Notes: generated from the sequence alone by a model not told the origin. A stretch of 64,000 nucleotides of DNA from Pedobacter ghigonis (GCF_903166585.1 NZ_CAESCM010000009.1:186001-250000), one strand, 5' to 3'. Counted from the first letter of the stretch, positions 45,808 to 54,935 are shown. Program-made: numbers and translations.

Positions 45808-45880
45808 CCGTCGTTTCGACTATCGCATAGCGAAATCTAAAACCAGATTTCCTGCTGTAATCGAAATGACGGTTTTTTTT
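45808..45880 (+). repeat. Intergenic hairpin repeat, family R1, copy 3, with T run
   Basis: CCGTCGTTTCGA (45808-45819) and TCGAAATGACGG (45861-45872) are inverted repeats with one mismatch; GAAATCT/AGATTTC form the inner stem. Eight T follow, so it can serve as the terminator of the VIT-domain gene. Confidence 0.8.
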
Positions 45881-45888
45881 AACCTGGC

Positions 45889-46410
45889 TTACAGCAATAA
45901 ACCTGCTACCTCTTCCCAGGTGTTTACACGTTCGTATTGGGTAATGAGTAAATTGTGGGGCGAAGTAAACAAAAGCGGCCGGCCTTTGAAGCCTACAAAA
46001 TTTTTAATGCGGTCGTCGATCAGGATATCCACTTCAACAATTTTATTGCCACAGAACATAATGTGCTGCCAATCGATAAAAGGGAAATGCTCGGCCATCC
46101 AGTCGTACTTGTCAATTAGCGAATTACGGAATTCCATAGCCGCCGAAACAATATATACATCGTATTTTTCTTGCAGGGCCTTAATTACCCGCTGGCTATC
46201 GGCAATTACTTCCATATCGCGAAAAAAGCCGGGTTCATTAATGTACTCGAACCATTTTTGGTTAACTTCTTGCGGAACATGGTGGTAAATTTCATTTCCC
46301 GCGGCTATTTTCAAATCGAGCGGTACGTTATAATCGCGGTTATACAGTTTAATAAATTTTCCGAGGGCATCGGCAATCACCTCGTCCATATCAATCGCAA
46401 TTCTTTTCAT
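45889..46410 (-). CDS. 5'(3')-deoxyribonucleotidase-like protein (NT5C type)
   Basis: 173 residues, HAD superfamily. Motif I is IAIDMDEVIADALGKFI (DxDEV), the later motif DILIDDRIKNFVGFKGRPLLF supplies the acidic metal ligands, and VYIVSAAMEFRNSL is motif II. The NT5C family dephosphorylates dNMPs; substrate preference is inferred. Single gene, convergent with the VIT-domain gene. Confidence 0.9.
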   Translation of the reverse strand: MKRIAIDMDEVIADALGKFIKLYNRDYNVPLDLKIAAGNEIYHHVPQEVNQKWFEYINEPGFFRDMEVIADSQRVIKALQEKYDVYIVSAAMEFRNSLIDKYDWMAEHFPFIDWQHIMFCGNKIVEVDILIDDRIKNFVGFKGRPLLFTSPHNLLITQYERVNTWEEVAGLLL

Positions 46411-46491
46411 TTTGTATCAGCAAATATTTTGATTGTAAATATCCAGAAAACAAAGAAATTAAAGTATGTTTTTAATTTACAGTATTTTAGT

Positions 46492-46499
46492 TATCTTTG
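46492..46499 (+). promoter_or_regulatory. -7 element of the rpsP cluster
   Basis: TATCTTTG is a full TAnnTTTG match, giving a leader of about 50 nt before rpsP. The -33 region is T-rich but lacks a clean TTTG. Confidence 0.6.
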
Positions 46500-46555
46500 C
46501 AGCCCCGCAGCATGTAGCTCCGGGAACTATGTTGAATACATAAATACAAAAAGAA

Positions 46556-47116
46556 ATGGCAACTAAAATCAGATTGCAAAGATTCGGTAAAAAAGGTAAG
46601 CCTTTTTTCCACGTTGTGGTAGCAGATTCTCGCGCTCCACGTGATGGTAAATTTATTGAGCGTTTAGGTTCATACAACCCAAACACCAATCCTGCTACTA
46701 TCGAAATTAACTTCGAAAAAACTTTAGCTTGGGTAAACAGTGGTGCAGAGCCAACTGATACAGCTCGTGCAATCCTTTCTTACAAAGGTGTTTTATACAA
46801 AAAACACTTAGAAGGTGGTGTTAAAAAAGGTGCTTTAACTCAAGAACAAGCTGACGAGAAATTTGCAGCATGGTTAGACGCTAAAGCTGGTAAAATCTCT
46901 GGTAAAACAGAAGGTTTAGCTACTTCTAAAGCAGATGCGCGTAAAGCAGCATTAGCAGCAGAAGCTAAGAAAAAAGAAGAAAAAGCAGCAGCAATCGCAG
47001 CTAAAAATGCACCTGTTGTAGAAGAGGTTGTTGAAGAAGAAGCTCCAGCTGTTGAAGCTGAAGCAACTGAAGAAGCTCCTGCAGCAGAAGCTACTAAAGA
47101 AGAAGGAGCAGAATAA
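46556..47116 (+). CDS. rpsP: 30S ribosomal protein S16, with long acidic/Ala-rich tail
   Basis: 186 residues. The core S16 fold is residues 1-85 ([38 protein letters not shown]). Residues about 120-186 are a low-complexity Ala/Lys then Glu/Pro/Val tail not present in the short S16 proteins of about 82-90 residues; I recall such tails as common in Bacteroidota. It heads the rpsP-rimM-trmD-rplS cluster. A strong hairpin separates it from rimM. Confidence 0.96.
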   Translation: MATKIRLQRFGKKGKPFFHVVVADSRAPRDGKFIERLGSYNPNTNPATIEINFEKTLAWVNSGAEPTDTARAILSYKGVLYKKHLEGGVKKGALTQEQADEKFAAWLDAKAGKISGKTEGLATSKADARKAALAAEAKKKEEKAAAIAAKNAPVVEEVVEEEAPAVEAEATEEAPAAEATKEEGAE

Positions 47117-47135
47117 TTTAATTATTCCGTTTTAC

Positions 47136-47170
47136 AAAAATAGCGTTCCGAAATCCGGAACGCTATTTTT
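47136..47170 (+). terminator. Strong hairpin between rpsP and rimM
   Basis: AAAAATAGCGTTCCG (47136-47150) and CGGAACGCTATTTTT (47156-47170) make a perfect 15-bp stem ending in T. It would end or attenuate the rpsP message before rimM. Confidence 0.88.
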
Positions 47171-47191
47171 ATTGATACCCATTTCCGCTAT

Positions 47192-47719
47192 ATGAAACAC
47201 GAAGAAGCATTTTACGTTGGTTACGTTACAAAAACAAGAGGTTTAAAAGGAGAAGTCCAGGTATTTTTCGAATTCGACGAATACGAACAACTCGATTTTG
47301 ATGTGGTTTTTGCTGATATGAACGGCAAACTTGTACCTTACTTCGTGGCATCGGCAAAGCTGCAAGCCAATAAAACAGGTTATTTTAACTTTGATGATGT
47401 TGACCACATTGACAAAGCCCAGCCGCTGCTAAAAAAGAAATTATATCTACCAATTGCGCAAATGCCTGAGCGCGATGAAAATGAATTCTTTTATACCGAT
47501 TTAAAAGGCTTTATGGCTGTTGACGAGGCGCTTGGCGAATTGGGTGAGATTTTAGAAGTTAATGAATATCCCCAACAGTTTGTAGCCACCGTGCTTTATC
47601 AGGAAACCGAGATCCTTTTTCCTTTAAATGAAGATTTTATTGTTGAAATTGATGATGAGGAAAAGATTTTAACACTCGATTTGCCAGAAGGCCTGCTCGA
47701 TGTTTATTTAGAGAAATAA
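47192..47719 (+). CDS. rimM: 16S rRNA processing protein RimM
   Basis: 175 residues. The N-terminal domain (YVGYVTKTRGLKGEVQVFF) and the C-terminal PRC barrel (about 95-175, TDLKGFMAVDEALGELGEILEVNEYPQQF) are complete. RimM helps mature the 30S head around S19. It follows rpsP in the conserved order but is separated from trmD by two accessory genes here. Confidence 0.94.
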   Translation: MKHEEAFYVGYVTKTRGLKGEVQVFFEFDEYEQLDFDVVFADMNGKLVPYFVASAKLQANKTGYFNFDDVDHIDKAQPLLKKKLYLPIAQMPERDENEFFYTDLKGFMAVDEALGELGEILEVNEYPQQFVATVLYQETEILFPLNEDFIVEIDDEEKILTLDLPEGLLDVYLEK

Positions 47720-47762
47720 GCATGGCCGAAACTTTTTAAGCAGGATTTTCGTTTTACCTGTT

Positions 47763-48365
47763 ATGAGGTGCTTATCTATTTCAATAATTGCTGTACTCCT
47801 TATTTTAGGCTGTAACCGTAAAGAAAATAAAACCGCACAGACTGCAAAGGTGCATCAGGTAAGTCAACGGGATTCAATTGAAGCCTTGGGCTTAAAAGCA
47901 TTAACTGCTTTGCAAGCTAAAGATTACGATGCTTTTGCCGCACTTTTTCATCCCCTTGATGGTGTGCGTTTCTCGCCCTATGGCTTTATCGATCCCACGC
48001 ACAAACAAGTGCTGGCCAAAGACTTTCTTGAAGCCATAAACCGGAACTGGATTTTAACCTGGGGCCATGTTGACGGAAGTGGCGAGCCCATTAAAATCAG
48101 AGTAAAAGCTTACATAGACAAGTTTATTTACAATGCCGATTATTTGCATGCGCCACAGAAAAGTTTCGATGCGGTGATTGGCAAAGGCAATTCGATTGAT
48201 AACCTTAAAGAGACCTATCCACAGCTTCATTTTACAGAGTATCATTTTAAAGGCTTTGATGAAAAGTACAAAGGCCTCGATTGGACCAGCTTGCGGTTTG
48301 TCTATAAAAAATATAACAATGCCTATTATCTGGTTGCCGTTATTCACGATCAGTGGACGATTTAA
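47763..48365 (+). CDS. Lipoprotein of unknown function
   Basis: 200 residues. The signal sequence has a lipobox LILGC (Cys about residue 17). The mature protein has a compact domain with ALTALQAKDYDAFAALFHPLDGVRFSPYG and a Trp/Tyr-rich end (VYKKYNNAYYLVAVIHDQWTI), the layout of small lipoproteins with an NTF2/SnoaL-like fold, though I am not sure of the family. It is inserted between rimM and trmD, co-directional, followed by the DUF4419 gene. Confidence 0.78.
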   Translation: MRCLSISIIAVLLILGCNRKENKTAQTAKVHQVSQRDSIEALGLKALTALQAKDYDAFAALFHPLDGVRFSPYGFIDPTHKQVLAKDFLEAINRNWILTWGHVDGSGEPIKIRVKAYIDKFIYNADYLHAPQKSFDAVIGKGNSIDNLKETYPQLHFTEYHFKGFDEKYKGLDWTSLRFVYKKYNNAYYLVAVIHDQWTI

Positions 48366-48430
48366 ATGGCTAAATAACTTTCCTTTATGGAAATTACACT
48401 AATCTGCATCATAACTTAAAATCCGCTGTT

Positions 48431-49780
48431 ATGATCAGAAAATTATACCTCTCACTTTTATTTTTTACGCTATTTGGCGCGACTGTAAATGCTCAGAACG
48501 CCACTGTTGTAGAGATTGAAAAACTCTCTCCTCCAGAAAAATTATTAAAAGAAACGGCTACAAAAGATTTGCCGGATTTATATCGCAGTGCGTTCGAAAA
48601 AACTTCAACATTGCCCGATAGCCTGGTTTTTTATCAGGATCACCCCTTTTTAACGGGCTTGTTTAATGCCTATAAAGATCACAGACCCGTAGTTTTGTCG
48701 CCCGATATGATTTGGTTACTTATTAGTCAGGGATTTGCAAGGCATATCGATAACAACCGGGAAGCTTTAAGACATAAACTGGTTAATTTTGAAGGTCGTA
48801 AAGTGCTAACTGTAATGGCCAATGATATCAAGCTAGGTAACGCCAACAGTAACTGGGAGGCACTTTTTCCTCAGTTTAATCAGCAAATAAGTCTGTTTAC
48901 CGGAAAGAAGTTTGTTAAAAATCTAACTGCAGATTTTAGCACCACCACTCCTACTACTAAAATCGCATCGGAAATTACTTTGATGGACGGTATGAAATCG
49001 TACTTTGTATACCAGGTTATCCTCATTGGTTGCGGCATCCCCAGGGTAACCTTAGAAGGAACCGTTGAAGACTGGGAAAAAGTGCTTCAAAAAATAAAAT
49101 TTATTAAGCAATACGATTTAAACTGGTGGACAACAGAACTCGAACCCATTGTAAAAGAAATTATCCTGGCCAAAAAAGGCAAGCCAAATAACCAGTTTTG
49201 GATGAACATGATTAAAGTGCATACCACCAAAGCTTATGGTACCATTAATACCATAGACGGCTGGATTATCAAACTTTTTCCTTACAATAAAAAGGGGCTA
49301 AAAACCAATTTCAAGCCCATTTCTGATATTGGCGGGCTGGCATCGGAGCTGGTAAAGGTTCCTTTTGTATTGGAGAATAAAGAAGATAGCAAAACTTATA
49401 ACATGGAGTTTTGGGCTGGTTTTGTTGGTTTGAAGCAATATAAAGCTGATTTTTCATTAAAGCCCGAAATTGGCTGGGCCATTAGCTCGCCAGTGGAAAA
49501 CGGGGCTACCATGAGCAAATCTGATGCCTTGAGCGTTTATAACATTACAGACATACCCAACGAAGTTTACACCGCTAAAAATCTGCGTGTGCTCGAACTC
49601 AGTTTTAAAAACCAGATAAAAATACCCGATCAACTGGCTGAGATCAGTATTTTAACACTTAAGCTGCATGGTAAGATAACCGAAGAAGAAGAAAAGCGGA
49701 TTTTTAAGCTTTTCCCTAAAACGCAGATTATCATCAATGATAAAGGGCCAGAACTGAAAGTAATAAAAGGGATCAGGTAA
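48431..49780 (+). CDS. Secreted DUF4419 protein
   Basis: 449 residues. The signal peptide is about 1-21. The DUF4419 domain fills most of the protein (about 75-340): [55 protein letters not shown] cut here for length, and [19 protein letters not shown] with [12 protein letters not shown]. The C-terminal 90 residues are leucine-rich and may be LRR-like ([23 protein letters not shown]). The function is unknown. It separates rimM from trmD. Confidence 0.87.
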   Translation: MIRKLYLSLLFFTLFGATVNAQNATVVEIEKLSPPEKLLKETATKDLPDLYRSAFEKTSTLPDSLVFYQDHPFLTGLFNAYKDHRPVVLSPDMIWLLISQGFARHIDNNREALRHKLVNFEGRKVLTVMANDIKLGNANSNWEALFPQFNQQISLFTGKKFVKNLTADFSTTTPTTKIASEITLMDGMKSYFVYQVILIGCGIPRVTLEGTVEDWEKVLQKIKFIKQYDLNWWTTELEPIVKEIILAKKGKPNNQFWMNMIKVHTTKAYGTINTIDGWIIKLFPYNKKGLKTNFKPISDIGGLASELVKVPFVLENKEDSKTYNMEFWAGFVGLKQYKADFSLKPEIGWAISSPVENGATMSKSDALSVYNITDIPNEVYTAKNLRVLELSFKNQIKIPDQLAEISILTLKLHGKITEEEEKRIFKLFPKTQIIINDKGPELKVIKGIR

Positions 49781-49817
49781 AAATCTACTTTGGTTTAAAG
49801 ACTTCAGACTAAAGACT

Positions 49818-49825
49818 TACCTTTG
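49818..49825 (+). promoter_or_regulatory. -7 element four bases before trmD
   Basis: TACCTTTG ends 4 nt before the ATG. A TTTA at about 20 nt upstream is a weak -33. It implies trmD has its own promoter and a leaderless message. Confidence 0.5.
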
Positions 49826-49829
49826 CGCT

Positions 49830-50504
49830 ATGCGTTTCGATATTATAACTGTTTTACCCGCCCTGCTGGAAAGTCCTTTTGCCCATTCAATACTGCACCG
49901 CGCGCAGAAAAAAGGGATTGCCGAAATTGTGGTACATAACTTACGTGATTATGCTACCAATAAGCAAAAAAGTGTAGACGACTATCAGTATGGTGGTGGA
50001 AGTGGTATGGTTATGAGTATTGAACCTTTTGCTGCCTGTATTGAAAAGCTTCAGGCGGAGCGCGAGTACGATGAAATCATTTTCATGAGCCCCGATGGTG
50101 TTACCTTAAATCAAAGCACGGCCAACGAGCTTTCCATTAAGAAAAACATCATTATCCTTTGCGGGCATTATAAAGGCATAGATCAGCGCATCAGAGATAT
50201 ATTTGTAACCAGAGAGATCTCTGTTGGTGATTATGTTTTAAGTGGTGGTGAACTTCCTGCAGCCATCGTGGTAGATGCTGTGGTACGCTTAATTCCTGGC
50301 GTGTTAAACGATGAAACATCGGCTTTATCCGATAGTTTTCAGGGAGAATTGCTTGATGCACCCGTATACACCCGGCCGGCCGATTGGCGCGGACATAAAG
50401 TACCCGATGTTTTGTTAAGCGGACACGAAGCTAAAGTAAACGAATGGAGACACGAACAAGCTCTCGAGCGGACCAAAACACGTCGCCCCGATTTGCTTGA
50501 ATAA
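49830..50504 (+). CDS. trmD: tRNA (guanine(37)-N1)-methyltransferase TrmD
   Basis: 224 residues. It methylates G37 next to the anticodon, preventing frameshifts. [15 protein letters not shown], the SAM knot [35 protein letters not shown] shown in two parts here, and [26 protein letters not shown] are all present. In most bacteria it sits between rimM and rplS; here it has a separate promoter and is flanked by accessory blocks on both sides. Confidence 0.96.
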   Translation: MRFDIITVLPALLESPFAHSILHRAQKKGIAEIVVHNLRDYATNKQKSVDDYQYGGGSGMVMSIEPFAACIEKLQAEREYDEIIFMSPDGVTLNQSTANELSIKKNIIILCGHYKGIDQRIRDIFVTREISVGDYVLSGGELPAAIVVDAVVRLIPGVLNDETSALSDSFQGELLDAPVYTRPADWRGHKVPDVLLSGHEAKVNEWRHEQALERTKTRRPDLLE

Positions 50505-50531
50505 AACGGACGATATTTCTACCCTGTAAAA

Positions 50532-50579
50532 ATACCCTTTAGTGGGTATTTTGTACTTCCTTGTGCTATACTATTTTAG
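50532..50579 (+). promoter_or_regulatory. Shared palindrome with -7-like element, site B
   Basis: ATACCC-TTTAGT-GGGTAT (50532-50549) extends to AAATACCC/GGGTATTT. TATTTTAG (50572-50579) lies 20 nt downstream. It precedes the response regulator gene by 162 nt. It could also be the trmD terminator hairpin, but the spacing and core match sites A and C. Confidence 0.55.
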
Positions 50580-50713
50580 CAGATATAAAGCCGGTTAGAT
50601 TTCAAATTTGATTTTTCTCTTTTGGATAAAACGGCGCGAACGGAAAACAGAGAATTTGTTGTAAATAAGCGGGCGATGTGTTATTTTAGGAGACTTGCCT
50701 TCAACCTCCTTTT

Positions 50714-51349
50714 ATGCCAAAACAGATCGTTATTTGCGATGACCATTTACTTTTTTTAAATGGCATTTCAGAATTGCTTAAAAACACCGGAAATAACTAT
50801 TGCATTTTTAAATTTAGCGATGTGCACTCCTGCAGGCAACATTTAATGCAACACACAGCCGATGTTTTTATATGCGATTTAAACATTAACCACAGCGACG
50901 GTTTTTTGTTGCTTGAGGAATTGAAATCTCAGTTAAAAAGTACAAAAACGATTATCCTTACTGCTTATTATGAAGATTTTCTGATTCAAAAGGCGAAGAA
51001 ATTGGGCGTTGATGCTTTTCTGAAGAAGGAAACACCCGCCGAGGAGCTGATTGAGATCATAGAGTCGGGTAAAAACAAGGAGTTTTATACCAATAAGAAT
51101 TACAAGAACGGCAATAGTGTGTACAGCACTATGGATAATCCGATTATCAATAAATTCAGGATCTCTAAACAGGAAAAAGAAATTATTAAATTAATTATTA
51201 AAGGACTTACAAGTAAAGAAATTGCTGATGTGCTGTTTATCAGCATAACAACTGTTACCACCCACCGGAAAAATATCCACCGGAAACTGGAAATCAGCAA
51301 CAGCAGTTCGCTCATCAAATTTGCTCATGAGAATAATCTACTTTCTTAG
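50714..51349 (+). CDS. LuxR/NarL-type response regulator
   Basis: 211 residues. The receiver domain is 1-120 with D9/D10, the phospho-acceptor Asp55 (VFICDLNINH), Thr83 (ILTAYY) and Lys104 (AFLKKET). The LuxR-type HTH is at about 150-200 (ISKQEKEIIKLIIKGLTSKE, then VTTHRKNIHRKL). It is a DNA-binding regulator, presumably phosphorylated by the kinase whose start codon overlaps its 3' end by 29 bp. The palindrome at 50532 upstream suggests autoregulation. The pair is inserted between trmD and rplS. Confidence 0.93.
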   Translation: MPKQIVICDDHLLFLNGISELLKNTGNNYCIFKFSDVHSCRQHLMQHTADVFICDLNINHSDGFLLLEELKSQLKSTKTIILTAYYEDFLIQKAKKLGVDAFLKKETPAEELIEIIESGKNKEFYTNKNYKNGNSVYSTMDNPIINKFRISKQEKEIIKLIIKGLTSKEIADVLFISITTVTTHRKNIHRKLEISNSSSLIKFAHENNLLS

Positions 51350-53102
51350 CCTTCTGCTATGCTCCTATTGCTCATGCGCACAAAATATCCATAAACAACT
51401 ATCCATTACATCTGGTTACGCAGTAGATACAAATTCTGCCTGGAGCCGGGGCAATCTTCAATCGCAACAACTTTATCCTTTTAAACCGTACGAAACGGTT
51501 AATATCGGTTACAATAAAAACGCAGCAGTATGGTGTAGGTTTGTCCTAAAAAATAACAGCGCATCGCAATGGGCAAAAACCTGGTTGTGCTTTAATAACA
51601 ACCATATCGATAGCCTTACGCTTTACGACGCTGCGGTAGCGAAAACCATTGGCGATAGAACGACCAGTCAGAGCCCTTTTATCGAAACACTGGCATTTGA
51701 GCTTAATTTGCAGCCTAGTGAGGAGAAAACAATTTGGGTCAGGGTAAAAAAAGTGACTTCTTATCTAGACTTCTCTTATAGTTTAGAAAGTCAGACGGAT
51801 CTGGAAGCAAGGTCGTCGCGCAAAATAGCCCTAACCTCTTTTTTTCTAGGTATTGTTTTTTTGCTGCTCATGATCAATGGAATATTGTTTTTCATGACTA
51901 AAAACAGATCGTACCTCTACTACATCGCTTATTCCATACTTACGGCCTGTTATGCTGCCATTACCACCAATTTTGCCAAACACATCATGTTTCCGCAGTT
52001 TCGGTTCTTTAGCGAAGGCAGAGTTTATGTTGGGGCACTTTGGTATATAGCACTCAGCTTTTTTCTCGATCATTTTTTAAAATTGCGCGAAAATCAACCC
52101 ATCAAGCATAAAATTGTAATTGTGTTCAATGGTATTAATTTTTCGCTGATTGTGATTTCAATTTCGCTATTGGTGCTTTACCCTGATGTTGAATTCCACT
52201 ATTTTTTTATACTGGGTTATATCGTATTTCTGGCTTCAATTATTTTACTGTTCCTTTCGGCATTGTCGCATGTAAAAATCGAAAGAACACAGGGTATTTA
52301 TGCTTTGTTTGCCTTTTTGCCACAGCTTATTTGGGGTGCCAGCCTCATTTTAAAAACTTTCGAAATTATTCCCTACGCAATGGGTGGTAACTGGATGTTG
52401 TTTATCAGTCTGTATGAGGTGTTTTTGTTTGGCTATGTACTATCCAGAAATTACATTGACATCTTTTTGAAGAACAATGATTTGATGCAGGAAATTATTT
52501 TCGAAAAAGAGAGTTCCCTAAAAACGATCAGTGAAGTTCAGCTACGTGAGCGCAGAAATATTGCGAATATTATTCACGATAGAGTGGGCAGTAAAATTGC
52601 CTACATCATGCATCTGTTTGATATGCAGAATACTAAACTGGCCAAACAAACCATTGGTGAACTGGCAGAAGATATCAGGGATATTTCACATAAAATCCTT
52701 CCGAAAGCACTTGATGACGGCGCACTAGTGGCCAGTTTACAAAGCCAGCTCAAAACCTTAAATGCAGGTTCAACAGATACCAGGATTGAACTTTTTTGTT
52801 ATGATTTCCCAGAGAAAGTAAACGAGGTCTGGGTTTACGATTTATACCTGATTTCGCTCGAAATTATCAATAATGCCATAAAACACGGTCAGAGCAGCTT
52901 AATTACCCTCGAATTTTATCAATACAGCAAGCACTATCACTTTCAGTTTGTAGATGATGGGATTGGTTTTGATATGCAGAAAATCAGCAAAGGTTTCGGG
53001 TTAGATAATATCGAAAAACGGATTCACTATTACAATGGTAACTTCGAAATCAACAGCGTTAAAAACGAGGGTACCATTATTCAGATTAATATTCCAACCT
53101 AA
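51321..53102 (+). CDS. 7TMR-DISM sensor histidine kinase
   Basis: 593 residues, starting in the last 29 bp of the regulator gene; MLM allows a start two codons later. The signal peptide is about 1-20. The periplasmic 7TMR-DISM extracellular domain (about 25-165) has DISMED2-like blocks (YNKNAAVWCRFVLKN, WLCFNNNHIDSLTLYD). Seven membrane helices cover about 172-385, then a coiled linker. The kinase is of the HisKA_3/NarX type: phospho-His in RRNIANIIHDRVGSKIAYI (about 418), N box LEIINNAIKHGQ, G1 VDDGIGFD and G2 GFGLDNIEKRI. It likely senses an envelope or carbohydrate-like ligand and controls the adjacent regulator. Confidence 0.92.
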   Translation: MLMRIIYFLSLLLCSYCSCAQNIHKQLSITSGYAVDTNSAWSRGNLQSQQLYPFKPYETVNIGYNKNAAVWCRFVLKNNSASQWAKTWLCFNNNHIDSLTLYDAAVAKTIGDRTTSQSPFIETLAFELNLQPSEEKTIWVRVKKVTSYLDFSYSLESQTDLEARSSRKIALTSFFLGIVFLLLMINGILFFMTKNRSYLYYIAYSILTACYAAITTNFAKHIMFPQFRFFSEGRVYVGALWYIALSFFLDHFLKLRENQPIKHKIVIVFNGINFSLIVISISLLVLYPDVEFHYFFILGYIVFLASIILLFLSALSHVKIERTQGIYALFAFLPQLIWGASLILKTFEIIPYAMGGNWMLFISLYEVFLFGYVLSRNYIDIFLKNNDLMQEIIFEKESSLKTISEVQLRERRNIANIIHDRVGSKIAYIMHLFDMQNTKLAKQTIGELAEDIRDISHKILPKALDDGALVASLQSQLKTLNAGSTDTRIELFCYDFPEKVNEVWVYDLYLISLEIINNAIKHGQSSLITLEFYQYSKHYHFQFVDDGIGFDMQKISKGFGLDNIEKRIHYYNGNFEINSVKNEGTIIQINIPT

Positions 53103-53127
53103 TTTTCATGCCATTTCTCTTCGTGAT

Positions 53128-53175
53128 ATACCCTTTATTGGGTATTTAAACCTGTTAGGCCTTCATGTATCTTGG
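53128..53175 (+). promoter_or_regulatory. Shared palindrome with -7-like element, site C
   Basis: ATACCC-TTTATT-GGGTAT (53128-53145) is followed 20 nt later by TATCTTGG (53168-53175). It lies 55 nt before the WG-repeat gene and 25 bp after the kinase stop. Confidence 0.55.
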
Positions 53176-53202
53176 TTGCAATAAAATCTTAATCAGATAA
53201 AC

Positions 53203-54156
53203 ATGAGACAGCTATTTACAACAATGTTTTTAAGCATATTGGTTATTGTGGCCAATGCCCAAAATGTAGTACCCAAGCGAAACGCCAGTGGGAAATACGG
53301 ATTCATAGACAAAAGCGGGAAAGAGGTAGTTCCTTTTAAATACGACGATGCCGGATACAATTTTGAAGACGGCATAATAAAGGTTAAGCTGAATGCCAAA
53401 TATGGCTTTATTGATGAAACCGGAAAGGTGGTAATCCCTATCGTTTATGATGAGGTTCGTGGTTTATCCGAAGGCTTAATTGGTGCCTTAATTAATGGAA
53501 AATTTGGCTTTATAGACAAAACAGGCAAAACAATAATCGCTTTCAAGTATGATTACGGAACTTACTTTAAAGAAGGCTTTACACCAGTTGAAAACGGTAA
53601 AAAATCGGGCTACATAGATAAAAATGGTAAGGAAATCACATCCTTAAAATACGATGTTGCTTTTGATTTTCATGAAGGTATTGCCAAGGTTAGATTAAAC
53701 GAAAAGTATGGATTTATAGATAATACAGGGAGAGAAATTACACCTTTAAAATATGAAGATGGAAATAACTTTAAAAATGGCTTTGCCAGTGTTAAACTGA
53801 AGGATAAATGGGGGTTTATTGATAAAACAGGCAAAGAAATTACCAGGTTTAAATACGACTATGCAAAAGATTTTTCGGATGGGGTTGCTCCCGTTGAAAA
53901 GAATAAACTCTATGGCGCCATTGATAAAAACGGAAACGAAATTATTCCTTTCAAGTATCGGTTCATAGCTGAGTTTGTGGATGGTTTAGCCAAAGCCGGG
54001 CTTAATGGAAGAGAAGGGTTTATAAACAGAGCCGGGGAAGAAGTTATCCCTATTAAGTACGATGCAGTAGGCGAATTTAAAAATGGAGCAGCTATTTTCA
54101 GGTTAAATGGCAGATGGGGATCGTTTGATAAAACAGGAAAAGAAATTACCAAATAA
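53203..54156 (+). CDS. Secreted WG-repeat protein
   Basis: 317 residues. After a signal peptide (about 1-19, LVIVANAQ) the protein is eight tandem units of about 34-35 residues plus a short ninth. Each begins like KYGFIDKSGKEVVPFKYD and includes a FxxGxAxV turn. This is the WG beta-hairpin repeat (PF14903), used in diverse secreted or surface proteins, probably for binding. Unit starts vary (KYGFID, KFGFID, KSGYID, KWGFID, LYGAID, REGFIN, RWGSFD), so the copies are old. The promoter carries palindrome site C shared with the two-component operon. Confidence 0.92.
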   Translation: MRQLFTTMFLSILVIVANAQNVVPKRNASGKYGFIDKSGKEVVPFKYDDAGYNFEDGIIKVKLNAKYGFIDETGKVVIPIVYDEVRGLSEGLIGALINGKFGFIDKTGKTIIAFKYDYGTYFKEGFTPVENGKKSGYIDKNGKEITSLKYDVAFDFHEGIAKVRLNEKYGFIDNTGREITPLKYEDGNNFKNGFASVKLKDKWGFIDKTGKEITRFKYDYAKDFSDGVAPVEKNKLYGAIDKNGNEIIPFKYRFIAEFVDGLAKAGLNGREGFINRAGEEVIPIKYDAVGEFKNGAAIFRLNGRWGSFDKTGKEITK

Positions 54157-54195
54157 TCATATTTAACACTTAATCTTTATTTAAATAAAATGTAC

Positions 54196-54672
54196 ATGAA
54201 AACTTTAACACTCGCGCTTTTTTTACTGTATGGATCTTTTGCCTTTGGGCAATTAAAAACTGATAATAAAAAACTGGGGCTCATACAGGACATCTTTAAT
54301 AAAACGACGAAGGATAACATCAACACTTTTATGAAGGACAAGGGCTTTGAAAAAGGAGATGTAGAAGAAGGTGAAGATGATATTAAAGAAATATATGCCT
54401 TCAGTTCGAAAATCGATCTGATCCAGATCTCTTACGGCAAAAACAATAAAATCAGTAATGTTATTTGTATTTTTTCAGGTGCCATTAATACTCCTTTTAT
54501 CGAAATTGAACTAAAAAATAATGGATATAGTGCTAAAGTAACTAAGCAAACTATAAATGGCCAACCAATAAGTAAAAATATCTGGAGCAAATCTGGCGAT
54601 AAATTCAATTTTGTAACTTATTCCGATGAAGCAGAAAAAATTGGTGTATTAGGTTACGGGCTCTATAAGTAA
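54196..54672 (+). CDS. Small secreted protein of unknown function
   Basis: 158 residues from the ATG at 54196 (MKTLTLALFLLYGSFAFGQ, signal peptide); an ATG two codons earlier is possible. The mature part has DIFNKTTKDNINTFMKDKGFEKGDVEE followed by beta-strand-like ISYGKNNKISNVICIFSG and a C-terminal FNFVTYSDEAEKIGVLGYG. No family was recognised. It follows the WG-repeat gene by 39 bp and is probably in the same transcript. Confidence 0.75.
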   Translation: MKTLTLALFLLYGSFAFGQLKTDNKKLGLIQDIFNKTTKDNINTFMKDKGFEKGDVEEGEDDIKEIYAFSSKIDLIQISYGKNNKISNVICIFSGAINTPFIEIELKNNGYSAKVTKQTINGQPISKNIWSKSGDKFNFVTYSDEAEKIGVLGYGLYK

Positions 54673-54829
54673 TATTCCAGGGCGGGCTTATTTGTAGATC
54701 GTAAACCTCGTCTAAATTATCGATTAGTTTATAATATTTTGCGCTTGCATTTTGTAAAAGGCTGGCGAATAAGCGCTCTCCGGACCTTTTGGAATAGAAG
54801 CATTTAACACAATCGAATGTGGAATTCAT
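54605..54829 (-). pseudogene. Possible 5' gene remnant, antisense/intergenic
   Basis: A 74-codon minus-strand frame. The part outside other genes (54676-54829) encodes about 51 residues with protein-like composition, beginning MNSTFDCVKCFYSKRSGERL and including KYYKLIDNLDEVYDLQ. The rest runs antisense into the neighbouring gene. I do not recognise it. It may be the truncated start of a gene cut when the accessory block was inserted, or chance. Confidence 0.25.
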
Positions 54830-54880
54830 AAAGATTGTGGAAAAAATTAAAATAGGTTTTTTTATATCAAAAAAAATCCC

Positions 54881-54888
54881 TAATATTG
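54881..54888 (+). promoter_or_regulatory. -7-like element upstream of rplS
   Basis: TAATATTG matches TAnnTTTG with one mismatch, about 47 nt before the rplS ATG. It suggests rplS has a private promoter because its usual upstream partners are displaced. Confidence 0.4.
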
Positions 54889-54935
54889 CAATCCGATTTT
54901 CAAGGTAAAGAAAGTTGGTTTAATAGCTTAAAATC

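Noticed and set aside
45866..46288. 140-codon plus-strand frame opposite the 5'-nucleotidase gene
   Set aside because: It is antisense to a clear HAD-family gene and begins inside the R1 repeat.
50532..50551. Treating the palindrome only as the trmD terminator
   Set aside because: It has a short T run and could do this, but identical length, core and -7 spacing at two other loci favour a regulatory site; both readings are kept in the finding.
53203..54156. Tandem repeats that could be a CRISPR or satellite
   Set aside because: The periodicity is in the protein (WG repeats of about 34-35 residues) and the DNA copies are diverged.
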